DNA from: Paraoerskovia marina DSM 21750
Lineage (GTDB): Bacteria > Actinomycetota > Actinomycetes > Actinomycetales > Cellulomonadaceae
NCBI RefSeq assembly: GCF_000701465.1
Contig: NZ_JNIY01000005.1
Coordinates: 62,001 to 126,000 of the forward strand
Direction: 5' to 3'
Length of the DNA stretch: 64,000 bases
Under the pieces are notes generated by a model. It was given only the letters and a program-made list of their open reading frames with translations. It was not told the DNA's origin and ran no database searches. Positions 50,864-63,222 of this stretch are shown one piece after another (the first letter of the stretch is position 1; each line of letters starts with the position of its first letter). The translations under genes and the position numbers were made by a program.

Positions 50864-53725
50864 GTGGAGAATCGACTCGTCATCTCAGGTGCGCGTGAGC
50901 ACAACCTGCGCAACGTCAGTCTCGACCTGCCTCGTGATCAGCTGATCGTCTTCACGGGTCTCTCCGGGTCGGGCAAGTCCTCGCTCGCGTTCGACACGAT
51001 CTTCGCCGAGGGGCAGCGCCGGTACGTCGAGTCTCTGTCGGCGTACGCCCGCCAGTTCCTGGGACAGATGGACAAGCCTGACGTGGACTTCATCGAGGGG
51101 CTGTCGCCGGCGGTGTCGATCGACCAGAAGTCGACCAACCGCAACCCGAGGTCCACGGTCGGGACGATCACGGAGATCTACGACTACCTCCGCCTGCTCT
51201 TCGCGAGGACAGGTGTGCAGCACTGCCCCGTCTGCGACGAGCAGATCGTCGCGCAGACGCCCCAGCAGATCGTCGACCGGCTGCTCGAGCTCGAGGAGGG
51301 GACCAAGTACCAGGTGCTCGCGCCCGTCGTCCGCGGTCGCAAGGGCGAGTACGTCGAACTGTTCGAAGAGCTCCAGGGCAAGGGGTTCTCCCGCGTCCGC
51401 GTCGACGGTGCCGTGGTGCCGCTGACGGACCCCCCGACGCTCGAGAAGAACGTCAAGCACGACATCGAGGTCGTGGTCGACCGACTCGTCGCCCGCGACG
51501 GCGTGCGTCGGCGCCTGACCGACTCGATCGAGACCGCTCTCGGCCTCGCCGGCGGTCTCGTCGTCGTCGACCTTGTGGGGCTGTCCGAGGACGACCCCGG
51601 ACGGGAACGCCGTTTCTCGGAGAAGCGCGCCTGCCCGAACGACCACGAGCTGACGCTCGACGAGATCGAGCCGCGCACGTTCTCCTTCAACGCCCCCTAC
51701 GGTGCGTGCCCGGAGTGCACCGGCATCGGCTTCCGCCTCGAGGTCGACCCCGACCTCGTGGTGCCCGACGACGAGAAGACGCTCGCCGAGGGAGCCGTCG
51801 CTCCCTGGACCCACGGGTCGCCCGACTACTTCCAGCGCGTTCTTGCCGCGCTGGCCGACGATCTCGGCTTCGGCATGGACGTTCCGTGGCGGGCGCTCCC
51901 GGCTCGGGCGAAGAAGGCTGTCCTGCACGGAAAGGACCACAAGGTCCACGTGCAGTACCGCAACCGCTGGGGTCGCGAGCGGCAGTACTCCACCGGCTTC
52001 GAGGGTGTCGTGACGTTCCTGAAGCGCCGTCACGCCGAGACCGAGTCCGACTGGTCGAAGGAACGCTACGAGGCGTACATGCGCGAGGTGCCGTGTCCGG
52101 TCTGCGACGGAGCGCGCCTGAAGCCCGAGGTCCTCGCGGTCCGTGTGGGCGGCAAGTCGATCGCCCAGGTCTGTCGGCTCCCGCTGACCGAGGCGGAGCA
52201 GTTCCTCGGCTCCCTCGAGCAGAGCGCGCGTGACCGCGCGATCGCCGCCGAGGTCCTCAAGGAGATCAACGCGAGGCTGGGGTTCCTCCTCGACGTCGGT
52301 CTCGACTATCTCTCGCTCGAACGCCCGGCGGGGACGCTGTCCGGGGGCGAGGCGCAGCGCATCCGTCTCGCGACGCAGATCGGCTCGGGTCTCGTCGGAG
52401 TCCTCTACGTCCTCGACGAACCCAGCATCGGCCTGCACCAGCGCGACAACCGGCGCCTGATCGAGACGCTGACGCGGCTGCGCGACCTCGGCAACACGTT
52501 GATCGTGGTCGAGCACGACGAGGACACGATCCGCACGGCCGACTGGATCGTCGACATCGGGCCCGGTGCCGGGGAGCACGGCGGGCACGTCGTCCACTCC
52601 GGCGACTACGCGGGCCTCCTCGCCTCGGCGGACTCGGTGACGGGCGCCTACCTCTCCGGCCGCCGCCGCATCCCGATGCCGGCCGAACGTCGCCCGGTCG
52701 ACAAGGACCGACGCGTGACCGTCGTCGGTGCGCGCGAGCACAACCTTCAGGGCGTCGACGTGTCGTTCCCGCTCGGGACGTTCACCGCCGTGACGGGCGT
52801 CTCCGGCTCGGGCAAGTCGACCCTCGTGAACTCGATCCTCTACACGGTGATGGCGAACGAGCTCAACGGAGCACGCCAGGTCCCGGGCCGCCATCGCCGC
52901 GTCGACGGGCTCGAGCACCTGGACAAGGTCGTCCACGTCGACCAGGGCCCCATCGGCCGGACGCCGCGGTCCAACCCCGCCACCTACACCGGCGTGTGGG
53001 ACCACGTGCGCAAGCTCTTCGCGCAGACGACCGAGGCGAAGGTCCGCGGCTACACACCGGGAAGGTTCTCCTTCAACATGAAGGGCGGCCGGTGCGAGGC
53101 GTGCTCCGGCGACGGCACGATCCGCATCGAGATGAACTTCCTCCCGGACGTCTACGTGCCGTGCGAGGTCTGCCACGGGGCGCGGTACAACCGCGAGACG
53201 CTCGAGGTGCACTTCAAGGGCAAGACCGTCGCGGACGTCCTCGACATGCCGATCGAGGAGGCTGCGGAGTTCTTCGCCGCGGTGCCGGCGATCTCACGGC
53301 ACCTGGAGACGTTGCGTGACGTCGGCCTCGGCTACGTCCGCCTCGGGCAGCCGGCACCGACGCTCTCGGGAGGCGAGGCGCAGCGTGTCAAGCTTGCGTC
53401 CGAGCTGCGCAAGCGCTCGACCGGGCGGACCGTCTATGTGCTCGACGAGCCGACGACGGGCCTGCACTTCGAGGACGTCCGCCGGTTGCTTGCCGTGCTG
53501 CAGTCGCTCGTCGACAAGGGGAACACGGTCCTCGTGATCGAGCACAACCTCGACGTCATCAAGAACGCCGACTGGGTGGTCGACATGGGGCCCGAGGGTG
53601 GCTCCGGCGGAGGGACCGTCGTCGCCGCGGGGACCCCCGAGCAGGTCGCGCGCGTCGAGGCGAGTCACACCGGGCGGTTCCTGGCCGAGGTTCTCGAGCA
53701 GACCGACGCGTCACCCGCGGCGTAG
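50864..53725 (+). CDS. uvrA: Excinuclease ABC subunit A
   Basis: This 953-residue damage sensor has two ABC-type ATPase halves. The first starts [17 protein letters not shown] with GLSGSGKSS; signature and Walker B are [13 protein letters not shown] and [14 protein letters not shown]. The second has [22 protein letters not shown] and [14 protein letters not shown]. Zinc modules are visible at [12 protein letters not shown] and in the second half CEACSGDG with [12 protein letters not shown] 50864 is supported by the -10 hexamer and the conserved N-terminus. It converges with the OsmC gene 12 bases beyond its stop. Confidence 0.97.
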   Translation: MENRLVISGAREHNLRNVSLDLPRDQLIVFTGLSGSGKSSLAFDTIFAEGQRRYVESLSAYARQFLGQMDKPDVDFIEGLSPAVSIDQKSTNRNPRSTVGTITEIYDYLRLLFARTGVQHCPVCDEQIVAQTPQQIVDRLLELEEGTKYQVLAPVVRGRKGEYVELFEELQGKGFSRVRVDGAVVPLTDPPTLEKNVKHDIEVVVDRLVARDGVRRRLTDSIETALGLAGGLVVVDLVGLSEDDPGRERRFSEKRACPNDHELTLDEIEPRTFSFNAPYGACPECTGIGFRLEVDPDLVVPDDEKTLAEGAVAPWTHGSPDYFQRVLAALADDLGFGMDVPWRALPARAKKAVLHGKDHKVHVQYRNRWGRERQYSTGFEGVVTFLKRRHAETESDWSKERYEAYMREVPCPVCDGARLKPEVLAVRVGGKSIAQVCRLPLTEAEQFLGSLEQSARDRAIAAEVLKEINARLGFLLDVGLDYLSLERPAGTLSGGEAQRIRLATQIGSGLVGVLYVLDEPSIGLHQRDNRRLIETLTRLRDLGNTLIVVEHDEDTIRTADWIVDIGPGAGEHGGHVVHSGDYAGLLASADSVTGAYLSGRRRIPMPAERRPVDKDRRVTVVGAREHNLQGVDVSFPLGTFTAVTGVSGSGKSTLVNSILYTVMANELNGARQVPGRHRRVDGLEHLDKVVHVDQGPIGRTPRSNPATYTGVWDHVRKLFAQTTEAKVRGYTPGRFSFNMKGGRCEACSGDGTIRIEMNFLPDVYVPCEVCHGARYNRETLEVHFKGKTVADVLDMPIEEAAEFFAAVPAISRHLETLRDVGLGYVRLGQPAPTLSGGEAQRVKLASELRKRSTGRTVYVLDEPTTGLHFEDVRRLLAVLQSLVDKGNTVLVIEHNLDVIKNADWVVDMGPEGGSGGGTVVAAGTPEQVARVEASHTGRFLAEVLEQTDASPAA

Positions 53726-53737
53726 GCGTCGGGCGGC

Positions 53738-54232
53738 CTATCGGCCGACCCGCACGGGATTCGGCTCCACCAGGACGGGGAAGTTGACCGAACGGGCGAG
53801 GAAGCAGTGGTCGTGCGCCCGGCGGTGCAGCGAGCTGAGCGTTTCGTCGGGATCGATCGCCGAGGCGCAGGAGTCGTCGATCGTCACCCGTGGGCGCAAC
53901 GTGACGTCGCTGAACTGGCCTGCGCCCGCGGACTCGACGCGCATCGTCCCCGAGACGGCGTCCTCGTAGGCGATCACGACGACGCCGTCGGCCGCTGCGA
54001 GGTGGAGGAACCAGAGCATGTGGCACTGCGCGATGCTCGCCACGAAGAGGTCTTCGGGGCTGTGCAGTGCCGCGTCTCCACGGAAGGCGACGTCGGAGGA
54101 CGCGGTCAGCGTCGGCCTGCCCTCCGCGTCGACCTCGTGCTCGCGGCTGTAGGAGGTGTAGGTGCGCGTCCCCTCCTCGCCCGCTCCCGTCCAGCGGACG
54201 GTCAGTGTGTACCCGTGCGTCGCTCCGCTCAT
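53738..54232 (-). CDS. OsmC/Ohr-family protein
   Basis: This 164-residue protein has the OsmC two-domain fold with the peroxidatic Cys in LFVASIAQCHMLWFLHL and the second Cys in AHDHCFLARSVNFPV. Glu in HSPEDLF and an Arg upstream complete the active site. Family members reduce organic peroxides. It starts at ATG 54232, 80 bases from the divergent uvrC. Confidence 0.9.
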   Translation of the reverse strand: MSGATHGYTLTVRWTGAGEEGTRTYTSYSREHEVDAEGRPTLTASSDVAFRGDAALHSPEDLFVASIAQCHMLWFLHLAAADGVVVIAYEDAVSGTMRVESAGAGQFSDVTLRPRVTIDDSCASAIDPDETLSSLHRRAHDHCFLARSVNFPVLVEPNPVRVGR

Positions 54233-54299
54233 GGCTGCACGGTAGTCCCACGGGGTCGTCCGCGCCGTTCGGCCCGCCCGCGGTGTCCCCGGTCTGAAC

Positions 54300-54305
54300 T
54301 AGGCT
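54300..54305 (+). promoter_or_regulatory. -10 hexamer TAGGCT for uvrC
   Basis: TAGGCT ends seven bases before ATG 54313 and only one base before GTG 54307. The spacing favours ATG 54313 as a leaderless start, and GTG 54307 is too close to be transcribed. Confidence 0.45.
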
Positions 54306-54312
54306 CGTGACC

Positions 54313-56337
54313 ATGGCAGATCCCGCCAGCTACCGTCCGCGCCCCGGCGAGATTCCCACCACGCCGGGCGTCTACCGCTTCGTCGACGACCACGGCCGCG
54401 TGATCTACGTCGGCAAGGCGAAGAATCTCCGGGCTCGTCTCTCCAACTACTTCCAGGACGTCGCGAACCTGCACCCGCGGACACGCACGATGGTCACGAC
54501 GGCCGCCGCGGTGGAGTGGACGGTCGTGGGCACCGAGGTCGAGGCTCTGACGCTCGAGTACACCTGGATCAAGGAGTTCGACCCCCGGTTCAACGTCAAG
54601 TACCGGGATGACAAGTCCTATCCGTATCTGGCGGTCACGATGGGGGAGGAGTACCCCCGAGCACAGGTGATGCGCGGGGCCAAACGCCCTGGTACGCGGT
54701 ACTTCGGTCCGTACGGCCACGCGTGGGCGATCCGCGAGACCCTCGACCTCTTGCTCCGCGTGTTCCCGGTGCGCACCTGCTCCTCCGGAGTCTTCCGTCG
54801 TGCGGCGTCCAGCGGCCGTCCCTGTCTGCTCGGGTACATCGACAAGTGCTCGGCGCCCTGCGTCGGTCGTGTGTCGCCCGAGGAGCACCGGACGCTCGCC
54901 GAGGACTTCTGCGACTTCATGGCGGGGGACACCGCGCGGTTCGTCCGTCGGCTCGAGGCCCGGATGAAGGAGGCCGCCGCCGAGATGGAGTACGAGCAGG
55001 CGGGACGGCTGCGGGACGACATCGAGGCGTTGCGCAGGGCGACGGAGAAGAACGCGGTCGTGCTCACCGACGGCACCGACGCCGACGTGTTCGCACTCGC
55101 CGGGGACGAGCTCGAGGCAGCGGTCCAGGTCTTCCACGTGCGCGACGGACGGATCCGCGGCCAGCGCGGGTGGGTGGTGGAGAAGGTCGAGGACGTCACG
55201 GACGCCGAGCTCGTCGAGCACCTGCTGCAGCAGGTCTACGGTGCCGTCGACGAGGTCGCAGACGTCGAGGGAGCGGCTCCGGTCCGCGACGCGGTGCCTC
55301 GCGAGGTCCTCGTACCGCAGCTGCCGCCCGACCCGGAGCAGATGGCCGCGTGGTTGCGGGGCATCCGTGGGTCGCGGGTCGACCTCCGTGTGCCGCAGCG
55401 AGGGGACAAGCGGGAGCTGGCTGCGACGGTGCACGCGAACGCCGAGCACGCCCTGATGCTGCACCGGACCCGGCGAGCGGGAGACCTGACGACGCGGAGC
55501 CAGGCCCTGCAGGAGATCCAGGAGGCGCTGGAGCTCGACACGGCACCATTGCGGATCGAGTGCTACGACATCTCGACGACCCAGGGGACGCATCAGGTCG
55601 CATCCATGGTCGTGTTCGAGGACGGTCTGGCGCGCAAGGGCGAGTACCGACACTTCGCGGTCCGGGGGCCGGAGGGCGACGGGGCGAGGGACGACACGGC
55701 GGCGATGTACGAGGTCGTCACGCGGCGCTTCAAGCGCTACCTCACCGAGCGGTCGGAGACCGACGAGCCCGAGTCGGACTTCACCGACGCACCCGAGTCG
55801 GCCGAGGTCGGACCCGAGGTCCCCGAGCGCCGTCGCTTCGCCTACCCACCCCAGCTCGTCGTCGTCGACGGCGGTCCGCCGCAGGTGGCGGCCGCCGCAC
55901 GGGCGCTGGCGGATCTCGGGATCGACGACGTGGCGCTCTGCGGGCTCGCCAAGCGGCTGGAGGAGGTGTGGCTCCCGGGCGAGCCGTTCCCCGTGGTGCT
56001 GCCGCGCTCGTCCGAGGGGCTCTACCTCCTGCAACGTCTTCGCGACGAGGCGCACCGGTTCGCGATCACCTACCACCGCAAGCGCCGCAGCAAGGGGATG
56101 ACGGCGAGCGTGCTCGACGACGTGCCCGGACTGGGCCCTGCACGCAGAAAGGCGCTCCTCGCGGAGTTCGGCTCCGTCAAGAAGATGCGGGCGGCGACCG
56201 TGGAGGAGATCGGCGCCGTCCGTGGCATGGGGGCCTCGACCGCGGCTGCCGTCGTCGAGGCGCTGTCGACGGTCTCGCGCGACACCGTCGCCGCACCGCC
56301 CGACGTCGGGGAGTCGATCGCCACCGAGAGCAAGTGA
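54313..56337 (+). CDS. uvrC: Excinuclease ABC subunit C
   Basis: This 674-residue dual-incision nuclease has an N-terminal GIY-YIG domain for the 3' cut ([29 protein letters not shown]) and a Cys-rich region ([22 protein letters not shown]). The UVR domain (residues about 205-240) contacts UvrB. The RNase H-like domain makes the 5' cut ([30 protein letters not shown]) and a C-terminal HhH pair follows ([31 protein letters not shown]). An acidic insert near 480-505 is variable. It reads toward rapZ with an 18-base gap. Confidence 0.97.
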   Translation: MADPASYRPRPGEIPTTPGVYRFVDDHGRVIYVGKAKNLRARLSNYFQDVANLHPRTRTMVTTAAAVEWTVVGTEVEALTLEYTWIKEFDPRFNVKYRDDKSYPYLAVTMGEEYPRAQVMRGAKRPGTRYFGPYGHAWAIRETLDLLLRVFPVRTCSSGVFRRAASSGRPCLLGYIDKCSAPCVGRVSPEEHRTLAEDFCDFMAGDTARFVRRLEARMKEAAAEMEYEQAGRLRDDIEALRRATEKNAVVLTDGTDADVFALAGDELEAAVQVFHVRDGRIRGQRGWVVEKVEDVTDAELVEHLLQQVYGAVDEVADVEGAAPVRDAVPREVLVPQLPPDPEQMAAWLRGIRGSRVDLRVPQRGDKRELAATVHANAEHALMLHRTRRAGDLTTRSQALQEIQEALELDTAPLRIECYDISTTQGTHQVASMVVFEDGLARKGEYRHFAVRGPEGDGARDDTAAMYEVVTRRFKRYLTERSETDEPESDFTDAPESAEVGPEVPERRRFAYPPQLVVVDGGPPQVAAAARALADLGIDDVALCGLAKRLEEVWLPGEPFPVVLPRSSEGLYLLQRLRDEAHRFAITYHRKRRSKGMTASVLDDVPGLGPARRKALLAEFGSVKKMRAATVEEIGAVRGMGASTAAAVVEALSTVSRDTVAAPPDVGESIATESK

Positions 56338-56355
56338 GCCTGGCATGCTGGTGGA

Positions 56356-57288
56356 ATGAGCACTCCTGACTCGGACGCACCCGACGGAATCGACGCCGTC
56401 GAGGCCAGCGCGCACGCCCCGGAGCCGGTCGTTCCCGAGGTCCTGATCATCACCGGAATGTCAGGCGCCGGTCGGACGCGCGCCGCAGCGGTCCTCGAAG
56501 ACCTCGACTGGTACGTCGTCGACAACCTCCCGCCCCGGATGATCGTGCCGCTCGTCGACATGATGTCGCGGTCCCAGGCCGTGCTCGGCCGCGTCGCAGC
56601 GGTCGTCGACGTGCGCGGGCGGGAGTTCTTCCAGGACCTGGTCGAGGTCCTCGACCATCTCGAGCAGGCCCGGGTCGACTCCCGCATCGTCTTCCTCCAG
56701 GCATCGGACGAGGCTCTCGTCCGCCGCTTCGAGGAGGTGCGGCGCCCCCACCCCCTCCAGGGAGACGGGCGGATCCTCGACGGGATCGCCGAGGAACGTC
56801 GCATGCTCGAGACGATCGAGAAGCGTGCGGACCTCGTCGTCGACACCTCCGACCTGACGGTGCACGAGCTCGCCCGGATGGTGCGCGACGCCGTCACCCG
56901 ACGGAGCCGCCAGCCGCTACGGATCAACGTGGTCTCTTTCGGCTTCAAGTACGGGATCCCGCTCGACGCCGACCACGTCGTCGACGTGCGGTTCCTGCGG
57001 AACCCGTACTGGGTGACGGAGCTGCGTGCGTTGACCGGTCGCGACGCGGCCGTCCGGGACTACGTCCTCGGGCTCGACGGTGCGGAGGAGTTTCTCGACC
57101 GCTACGCGCACGCGCTCGAGCCGGTCCTGGCGGGGTACCAGGCCGAGGAGAAGCACTTCGTCACGATCGCCGTGGGCTGTACGGGAGGCAAGCACCGGTC
57201 CGTGGCGATGAGCGAGGCTCTCGCCCGGCGCCTGCAGGCACGCGGGCAGCGCACGCACGTCACCGCACGAGACCTGGGAAAGGAGTGA
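56356..57288 (+). CDS. rapZ: RapZ-family nucleotide-binding protein
   Basis: This 310-residue protein has a P-loop written GMSGAGRTRAA, with Arg in place of the usual Lys as is normal in actinobacterial members, then DLDWYVVDNLPPRMI. The C-terminal domain carries VVSFGFKYGIPLDADHVVDVRFLRNPYW and IAVGCTGGKHRSVAMSEALA, the part that binds RNA or metabolites in RapZ. In E. coli it controls GlmZ decay; the actinobacterial role is not settled. CATGCT six bases before ATG 56356 may be a weak -10. Its stop overlaps yvcK (GTGA). Confidence 0.95.
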   Translation: MSTPDSDAPDGIDAVEASAHAPEPVVPEVLIITGMSGAGRTRAAAVLEDLDWYVVDNLPPRMIVPLVDMMSRSQAVLGRVAAVVDVRGREFFQDLVEVLDHLEQARVDSRIVFLQASDEALVRRFEEVRRPHPLQGDGRILDGIAEERRMLETIEKRADLVVDTSDLTVHELARMVRDAVTRRSRQPLRINVVSFGFKYGIPLDADHVVDVRFLRNPYWVTELRALTGRDAAVRDYVLGLDGAEEFLDRYAHALEPVLAGYQAEEKHFVTIAVGCTGGKHRSVAMSEALARRLQARGQRTHVTARDLGKE

Positions 57289-58244
57289 GCTCCCCCTCGG
57301 CCCCCGTCGTCGCAGCGCTCGGCGGGGGACACGGGCTCTCCGCGAGCCTGTCCGCGCTCCGGCTGATGGCCGACCAGCTCACCGCCGTCGTCACGGTCGC
57401 CGACGACGGCGGATCATCGGGCCGGCTCCGCCAGGAGCTCGACGTCCTGCCGCCGGGTGACCTTCGTATGGCGCTCGCGGCACTCTGTGACGACACCGAG
57501 TGGGGCCGGACGTGGCGCGACGTGCTCCAGCACAGGTTCACGTCGCCCGGGGACCTGGACCAGCACGCCGTCGGGAACCTCCTCATCGTCGCGCTGTGGG
57601 AGCTGCTGGACGAGCCGGTGGCCGGTCTCGACTGGGTCGCTCGACTGCTCAACGCCCGCGGTCGGGTGCTGCCGATGTCTTCGGTGCCGTTGAAGATCGA
57701 GGCGGACGTCCGCGGCGAGAACGGACTTGAGGTCGTCCACGGCCAGAGCGCGGTCGCGGTCGCCCCGGGCCGGATCGAGCAGATCAGGCTCGTTCCCCAC
57801 GACCCGCCGGCCTGCCCCGAGGCCGTCACGGCCATCCGCGAGGCCGACTGGGTCGTCCTCGGCCCGGGGTCCTGGTACTCGTCGGTCATGCCGCACCTTC
57901 TCGTCCCCGAGCTCTCGGACGCGCTGCACACGACGCGCGGACGCATCTGCGTGACGCTCAACCTCTCGGCGGACGAGGGCGAGACGGACGGTCTGAGTGC
58001 CGAGGAGCACCTGCACGCTCTGCACCGGCATGCCCCCGACCTGCGGATCGACGCCGTCGTGGCGGACCCGAGCGCCGTCGAGGACACGGAGGCCCTCGTC
58101 GCGACCGCGGCGACGGTCGGTGCGAAGCTGCTGCTGCGCCAGGTCCGGCGCGGGGACGGGACGCCTCGCCACGACCGGCTGCGTCTCGCGGCTGCCTACC
58201 GCGACGTCTTCGAGGACGTCATCGGGGACGTCCCGGGCTCGTAG
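57285..58244 (+). CDS. yvcK: YvcK/CofD-like protein (gluconeogenesis factor)
   Basis: This 319-residue protein opens with VVAALGGGHGLSASLSALR, the sugar-nucleotide binding loop, followed by VADDGGSSGRLRQELDVLPPGD and HAVGNLLIVALWEL. VVLGPGSWYSSVMPHLLV and CVTLNLSADEGETDGLSAEEHL complete the family pattern. YvcK/CuvA proteins bind UDP-GlcNAc-type ligands and link carbon supply to cell-wall synthesis. The GTG start lies inside the rapZ stop and has AAAGGAG just before it. Confidence 0.95.
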   Translation: MSSPSAPVVAALGGGHGLSASLSALRLMADQLTAVVTVADDGGSSGRLRQELDVLPPGDLRMALAALCDDTEWGRTWRDVLQHRFTSPGDLDQHAVGNLLIVALWELLDEPVAGLDWVARLLNARGRVLPMSSVPLKIEADVRGENGLEVVHGQSAVAVAPGRIEQIRLVPHDPPACPEAVTAIREADWVVLGPGSWYSSVMPHLLVPELSDALHTTRGRICVTLNLSADEGETDGLSAEEHLHALHRHAPDLRIDAVVADPSAVEDTEALVATAATVGAKLLLRQVRRGDGTPRHDRLRLAAAYRDVFEDVIGDVPGS

Positions 58245-58269
58245 GCCGCGCGAGTGTTCGATGAGGTGG

Positions 58270-58275
58270 CAGGAT
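58270..58275 (+). promoter_or_regulatory. -10-like hexamer CAGGAT for whiA
   Basis: CAGGAT ends seven bases before ATG 58283. An in-frame ATG at 58274 lies inside the hexamer and is therefore unlikely to be the start. Confidence 0.35.
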
Positions 58276-58282
58276 GTGCGCC

Positions 58283-59263
58283 ATGGCGCTGACTGCACAG
58301 ATGAAGGACGAGATCGCTCGTGTACGCGTCGAACGCACGTCGTGGCGGCGCGCCGAGGTGGCGTCGACGCTTCGATTCTCCGGTGGGCTGCACATCATCG
58401 CCGGCAGGATCGTGATCGAGGCGGAGCTCGATTCGGAGACCGCGGCGCTGCGTCTTCGTTCGGCGATCTCGGACTTGTACGGGCACGCCAGCGAGATGAT
58501 CGTGGTGTCGCCCGGAGGGATCCGACGCAGCCGTCGGTTCGTCGTCCGGGTCGTCCGTGGTGGCGAGTCGCTGGCTCGTCAGACCGGTCTGCTCGACGGC
58601 CGCGGCCGCCCCGTTCGTGGCTTGCCCCCGCAGGTCGTCTCCGGGGGCGTGGGGGAGTCCGAGGCCGCGTGGCGCGGTGCCGTCCTCGCGCACGGTTCGC
58701 TGACCGAGCCCGGACGTTCCGGGGCGCTGGAGGTCACATGCCCGGGCGCAGAGGCGGCTCTTGCCCTGGTCGGTGCTGCCCGCCGGATGGGGATCGCCGC
58801 CAAGTCGCGGGAGGTACGCGGCGTCGACCGGGTCGTCATCCGTGACGGCGACGCGATCGCGGCGATGCTCGAGCGACTCGGTGCGACAGACTCGCTCGTC
58901 GCCTGGAAGGAGCGGCGTGCACGCCGTGAGGTGCGGGGCACCGCGAACCGGCTCGCCAACTTCGACGACGCGAACCTGCGGCGTTCCGCGCGCGCGGCCG
59001 TCGCAGCGGGGGCACGGGTCGAGAGGGCCTTCGAGATCCTGGGGGACGACGTGCCCGACCACCTGGTCGAAGCGGGCCGGCTGCGGCTCAGCAACAAGGA
59101 GGCCTCGCTGGAGGAGCTGGGCAGGCTCGCCGACCCGGTGCTGACCAAGGACGCCGTGGCCGGGCGCATCCGTCGACTCCTCGCGACAGCCGACAAGCGT
59201 GCGCTCGAACTGGGCATTCCCGACACAGAGGCCGTTCTTTCGACCGACATGATGGAACTTTGA
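58283..59263 (+). CDS. whiA: Sporulation/cell-division regulator WhiA
   Basis: This 326-residue DNA-binding protein has an N-terminal degenerate LAGLIDADG homing-endonuclease fold ([40 protein letters not shown]) and a C-terminal helix-turn-helix ([26 protein letters not shown]). In Streptomyces it works with WhiB to control division and chromosome segregation genes; in non-sporulating relatives the targets are division genes. It is third in the conserved rapZ-yvcK-whiA order, 38 bases after yvcK. Confidence 0.96.
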   Translation: MALTAQMKDEIARVRVERTSWRRAEVASTLRFSGGLHIIAGRIVIEAELDSETAALRLRSAISDLYGHASEMIVVSPGGIRRSRRFVVRVVRGGESLARQTGLLDGRGRPVRGLPPQVVSGGVGESEAAWRGAVLAHGSLTEPGRSGALEVTCPGAEAALALVGAARRMGIAAKSREVRGVDRVVIRDGDAIAAMLERLGATDSLVAWKERRARREVRGTANRLANFDDANLRRSARAAVAAGARVERAFEILGDDVPDHLVEAGRLRLSNKEASLEELGRLADPVLTKDAVAGRIRRLLATADKRALELGIPDTEAVLSTDMMEL

Positions 59264-60553
<1,290 letters not shown>

Positions 60554-60579
60554 TCGTCCTGACGGACGGTTGAGACCAT

Positions 60580-60626
60580 GCGTCCGCGGGTGTGCGGGGC
60601 CTGTGCGGCCCCCGCACCCGCGGACG
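60580..60626 (+). terminator. Long hairpin between gap and pgk
   Basis: Arm 60580-60598 (CGTCCGCGGGTGTGCGGGG) pairs with CCCCGCACCCGCGGACG ending near 60626, leaving a two-base bulge. It lies 27 bases after the gap stop and 32 bases before pgk. It may end part of the transcripts or stabilise the gap mRNA. Confidence 0.65.
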
Positions 60627-60657
60627 TCGTCATGTGAACGACGGGAGAGATTTGACC

Positions 60658-61857
60658 ATGAAGACGATCGACGACCTCGGAGACCTGCGCGGCAAGCGCG
60701 TCCTGGTGCGCTCCGACTTCAACGTCCCCCTCGACGGGACGACCATCACGGACGACGGCCGTATCCGAGCGGCGCTGCCGACGCTCAACCGTCTGCTTTC
60801 CGCCGGCGCTCGTCTCGTGGTGACGGCCCACCTCGGTCGCCCCAAGGGCACCCCGGACGTCAAGTACTCGCTGGCTCCTGTGGCCGAGCGGTTGCGTGAG
60901 CTCCTGGACGCACCCGTGCGCCTGGCCGGCGACGTCGTCGGCGAGTCGGCGCACGCCGCCGTCGACGGGCTGTCGGACGGCGAGGTCGTCCTTCTCGAGA
61001 ACATCCGGTTCGACCCGCGGGAGACGTCCAAGGTGGACGAGGAGCGGGCAGAGCTCGCCGGCGAGCTCGCGGAGCTCGCGGACGCGTTCGTCTCGGACGG
61101 GTTCGGTGTCGTGCACCGCAAGCAGGCGTCGGTCTACGACGTCGCGCAGGTCCTCCCCGCCGCGGCGGGCGAGCTCGTCCTCAAGGAGGTCGAGTCGCTG
61201 AGCCGTGCCACGTCCGACCCCGAGCGGCCCTATGTCGTCGTCCTCGGCGGCTCGAAGGTCTCGGACAAGCTGGGCGTCATCGCCAACCTGCTGGGCAAGG
61301 CCGATCGCCTGCTCATCGGCGGTGGGATGGTCTTCACGTTCCTCGCGGCGCAGGGCCACGAGGTCGGCTCGTCGTTGCTCGAGGAGGACCAGATCGAGAC
61401 GGTCAAGGGCTACCTCGCCACGGCGAAGGAGAAGGGCGTCGAGATCGTGCTGCCGACGGACATCGTGGCTGCCGACTCGTTCGCGGCCGACGCGCCGCAC
61501 GCGGTCGTCTCCGCCGACGCCATCCCCGCCGGACGCATGGGCCTCGACATCGGGCCCGAGTCCGGCGCCGCGTTCGCCCGTGCGATCACCGAGGCGAAGA
61601 CCGTCGTCTGGAACGGGCCCATGGGGGTCTTCGAGTTCAAGGCGTTCGAGGGCGGGACCCGTGCCGTCGCGCAGGGGCTCGTCGACGCCACCGCAGCCGG
61701 TGCGTTCACGATCGTCGGCGGCGGTGACTCTGCCGCGGCAGTGCGCCGTCTCGGGTTCGACGAGGCCGGCTTCAGCCACATCTCGACCGGTGGAGGCGCG
61801 AGCCTCGAGCTGCTCGAGGGAAAGACCCTGCCGGGCCTCGCGGTCCTGGAGTCCTGA
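60658..61857 (+). CDS. pgk: Phosphoglycerate kinase
   Basis: This 399-residue enzyme transfers phosphate from 1,3-bisphosphoglycerate to [40 protein letters not shown] and [14 protein letters not shown] are the N-terminal substrate motifs. [23 protein letters not shown] and [17 protein letters not shown] form the nucleotide domain. ATG 60658 has GGGAGAG upstream; an in-frame ATG at 60634 is less likely. A hairpin lies between it and tpiA. Confidence 0.97.
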   Translation: MKTIDDLGDLRGKRVLVRSDFNVPLDGTTITDDGRIRAALPTLNRLLSAGARLVVTAHLGRPKGTPDVKYSLAPVAERLRELLDAPVRLAGDVVGESAHAAVDGLSDGEVVLLENIRFDPRETSKVDEERAELAGELAELADAFVSDGFGVVHRKQASVYDVAQVLPAAAGELVLKEVESLSRATSDPERPYVVVLGGSKVSDKLGVIANLLGKADRLLIGGGMVFTFLAAQGHEVGSSLLEEDQIETVKGYLATAKEKGVEIVLPTDIVAADSFAADAPHAVVSADAIPAGRMGLDIGPESGAAFARAITEAKTVVWNGPMGVFEFKAFEGGTRAVAQGLVDATAAGAFTIVGGGDSAAAVRRLGFDEAGFSHISTGGGASLELLEGKTLPGLAVLES

Positions 61858-61912
61858 GCACCACGACATCACGGGGCGGCGCCCGTTCGCGTGCACCGCT
61901 CCGTACCGCACG

Positions 61913-61929
61913 GCGTGCTCCGAGCACGC
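61913..61929 (+). other. Short perfect hairpin between pgk and tpiA
   Basis: GCGTGCT 61913-61919 pairs with AGCACGC 61923-61929 around CCG. It lies just before the tpiA ribosome-binding site. It may be an mRNA processing or stability element; as a terminator it is weak. Confidence 0.35.
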
Positions 61930-61953
61930 ACCGACCGATCAGAGAGGCACACC

Positions 61954-62742
61954 GTGGCCGACCGTACCCCGCTCATCGTGGGCAACTGGAAGATGAACCA
62001 GGACCACCACCAGGCGACGCACCTCGTGCAGAAGCTGGCGTGGACCCTGAAGGACGCCAAGCACGACTTCGACTCCGTCGAGGTCGCCGTCCTGCCGCCG
62101 TTCACCGACCTGCGCAGCGTGCAGACCCTCGTCGACGCCGACAAGCTCGACATCCGCTACGGCGCGCAGGACGTCTCGGCGCACGAGTCGGGCGCCTACA
62201 CCGGTGAGATCTCGCCGGTGATGCTCGCCAAGCTCGGCGTGACCTACGTGGCGATCGGGCACTCGGAGCGCCGTGCCTACCACGGCGAGGACGAGGCCGT
62301 GACCAACGCCAAGATCCGTTCGGCGTTCGGCCAGGGGATCGTTCCGATCCTCTGCGTCGGTGAGGGCCTCGACGTCCGCAAGGCCGGGAACCAGGTCGAG
62401 CACACGCTCGCTCAGGTCGACGGCGCGCTCGACGGGCTCGGCGCGGAGCAGGCGGCGCAGATCGTCATCGCCTACGAGCCCGTCTGGGCCATCGGCACGG
62501 GTGAGGTCGCGACGCCGGAGGACGCGCAGGAGGTCTGCGGTGCGATCCGCGCGCGTCTCGCCGAGCTGTACGGCGCCGAGCTCGCCGACGGTGTGCGCGT
62601 GCTGTACGGCGGATCCGTCAAGTCGGGCAACGTGGCGGCGATCATGGCTCAGCCCGACGTCGACGGGGCGCTCGTCGGCGGGGCATGCCTCGACGCCGAG
62701 GAGTTCGCGAAGATCGTACGTTTTGACTCGCTGAGCGCCTGA
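61954..62742 (+). CDS. tpiA: Triosephosphate isomerase
   Basis: This 262-residue TIM barrel interconverts DHAP and GAP. The active residues are Lys13 (GNWKMNQ), His103 ([13 protein letters not shown]) and Glu175 ([21 protein letters not shown]). [16 protein letters not shown] and GALVGGACL complete the phosphate site. GTG 61954 has GAGAGG upstream. It ends before a strong hairpin at 62755. Confidence 0.97.
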   Translation: MADRTPLIVGNWKMNQDHHQATHLVQKLAWTLKDAKHDFDSVEVAVLPPFTDLRSVQTLVDADKLDIRYGAQDVSAHESGAYTGEISPVMLAKLGVTYVAIGHSERRAYHGEDEAVTNAKIRSAFGQGIVPILCVGEGLDVRKAGNQVEHTLAQVDGALDGLGAEQAAQIVIAYEPVWAIGTGEVATPEDAQEVCGAIRARLAELYGAELADGVRVLYGGSVKSGNVAAIMAQPDVDGALVGGACLDAEEFAKIVRFDSLSA

Positions 62743-62754
62743 TCGAGAAGTCGT

Positions 62755-62793
62755 GCGACGCCGGATGTCCGAATGTCGGGCATCCGGCGTCGC
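62755..62793 (+). terminator. Terminator after tpiA
   Basis: GCGACGCCGGATG 62755-62767 pairs with CATCCGGCGTCGC 62781-62793. An inner TCCGA/TCGGG pairing extends the stem. It starts 12 bases after the tpiA stop and likely ends the gap-pgk-tpiA transcript. Confidence 0.8.
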
Positions 62794-62898
62794 GACGTTG
62801 GCCTCGGAGGGGCCACGTCACCTACTCTGTCCTGCGGGCCCTGTTCGGGTCCGGACATCAACTGGCCCCGAGGGCCCTGAAAGCGAAGGTCGTGTCCC

Positions 62899-63141
62899 GT
62901 GGACGTGCTCCGCATCATCCTTGAGATCGTCCTGGTCGCGTGCAGCGGACTGCTGATCCTCCTGGTGCTCCTGCACAAGGGCAAGGGCGGCGGGATGTCT
63001 GACATGTTCGGCGGCGGTGTGACGAGCTCCGTCGGGAGCTCTGGCGTCGCCGAGCGAAACCTCAACCGGATCACCGTGGGCATCGCCCTCGTGTGGACCG
63101 TGGTGATCGTCCTGCTTGGTCTGATTCAGAAGGTCAACTGA
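62899..63141 (+). CDS. secG: Preprotein translocase subunit SecG
   Basis: This 80-residue SecYEG accessory subunit has two membrane helices (about 5-25 and 58-76). The Gly-rich loop HKGKGGGMSDMFGGGVTSS is the family signature. It starts at GTG 62899 in the usual tpiA-secG order. TACTCT at 62823-62828 is a possible -10, giving a leader of about 65 bases. The terminator before it implies its own promoter. Confidence 0.95.
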   Translation: MDVLRIILEIVLVACSGLLILLVLLHKGKGGGMSDMFGGGVTSSVGSSGVAERNLNRITVGIALVWTVVIVLLGLIQKVN

Positions 63142-63222
63142 CGTTCCGCGTCGCAGGGGGTCTGCGGCGCGAGTCGACGCGCACGCCGGAACGAGCCGGG
63201 TGCGGGAGGGAGCAGTGGCTTC

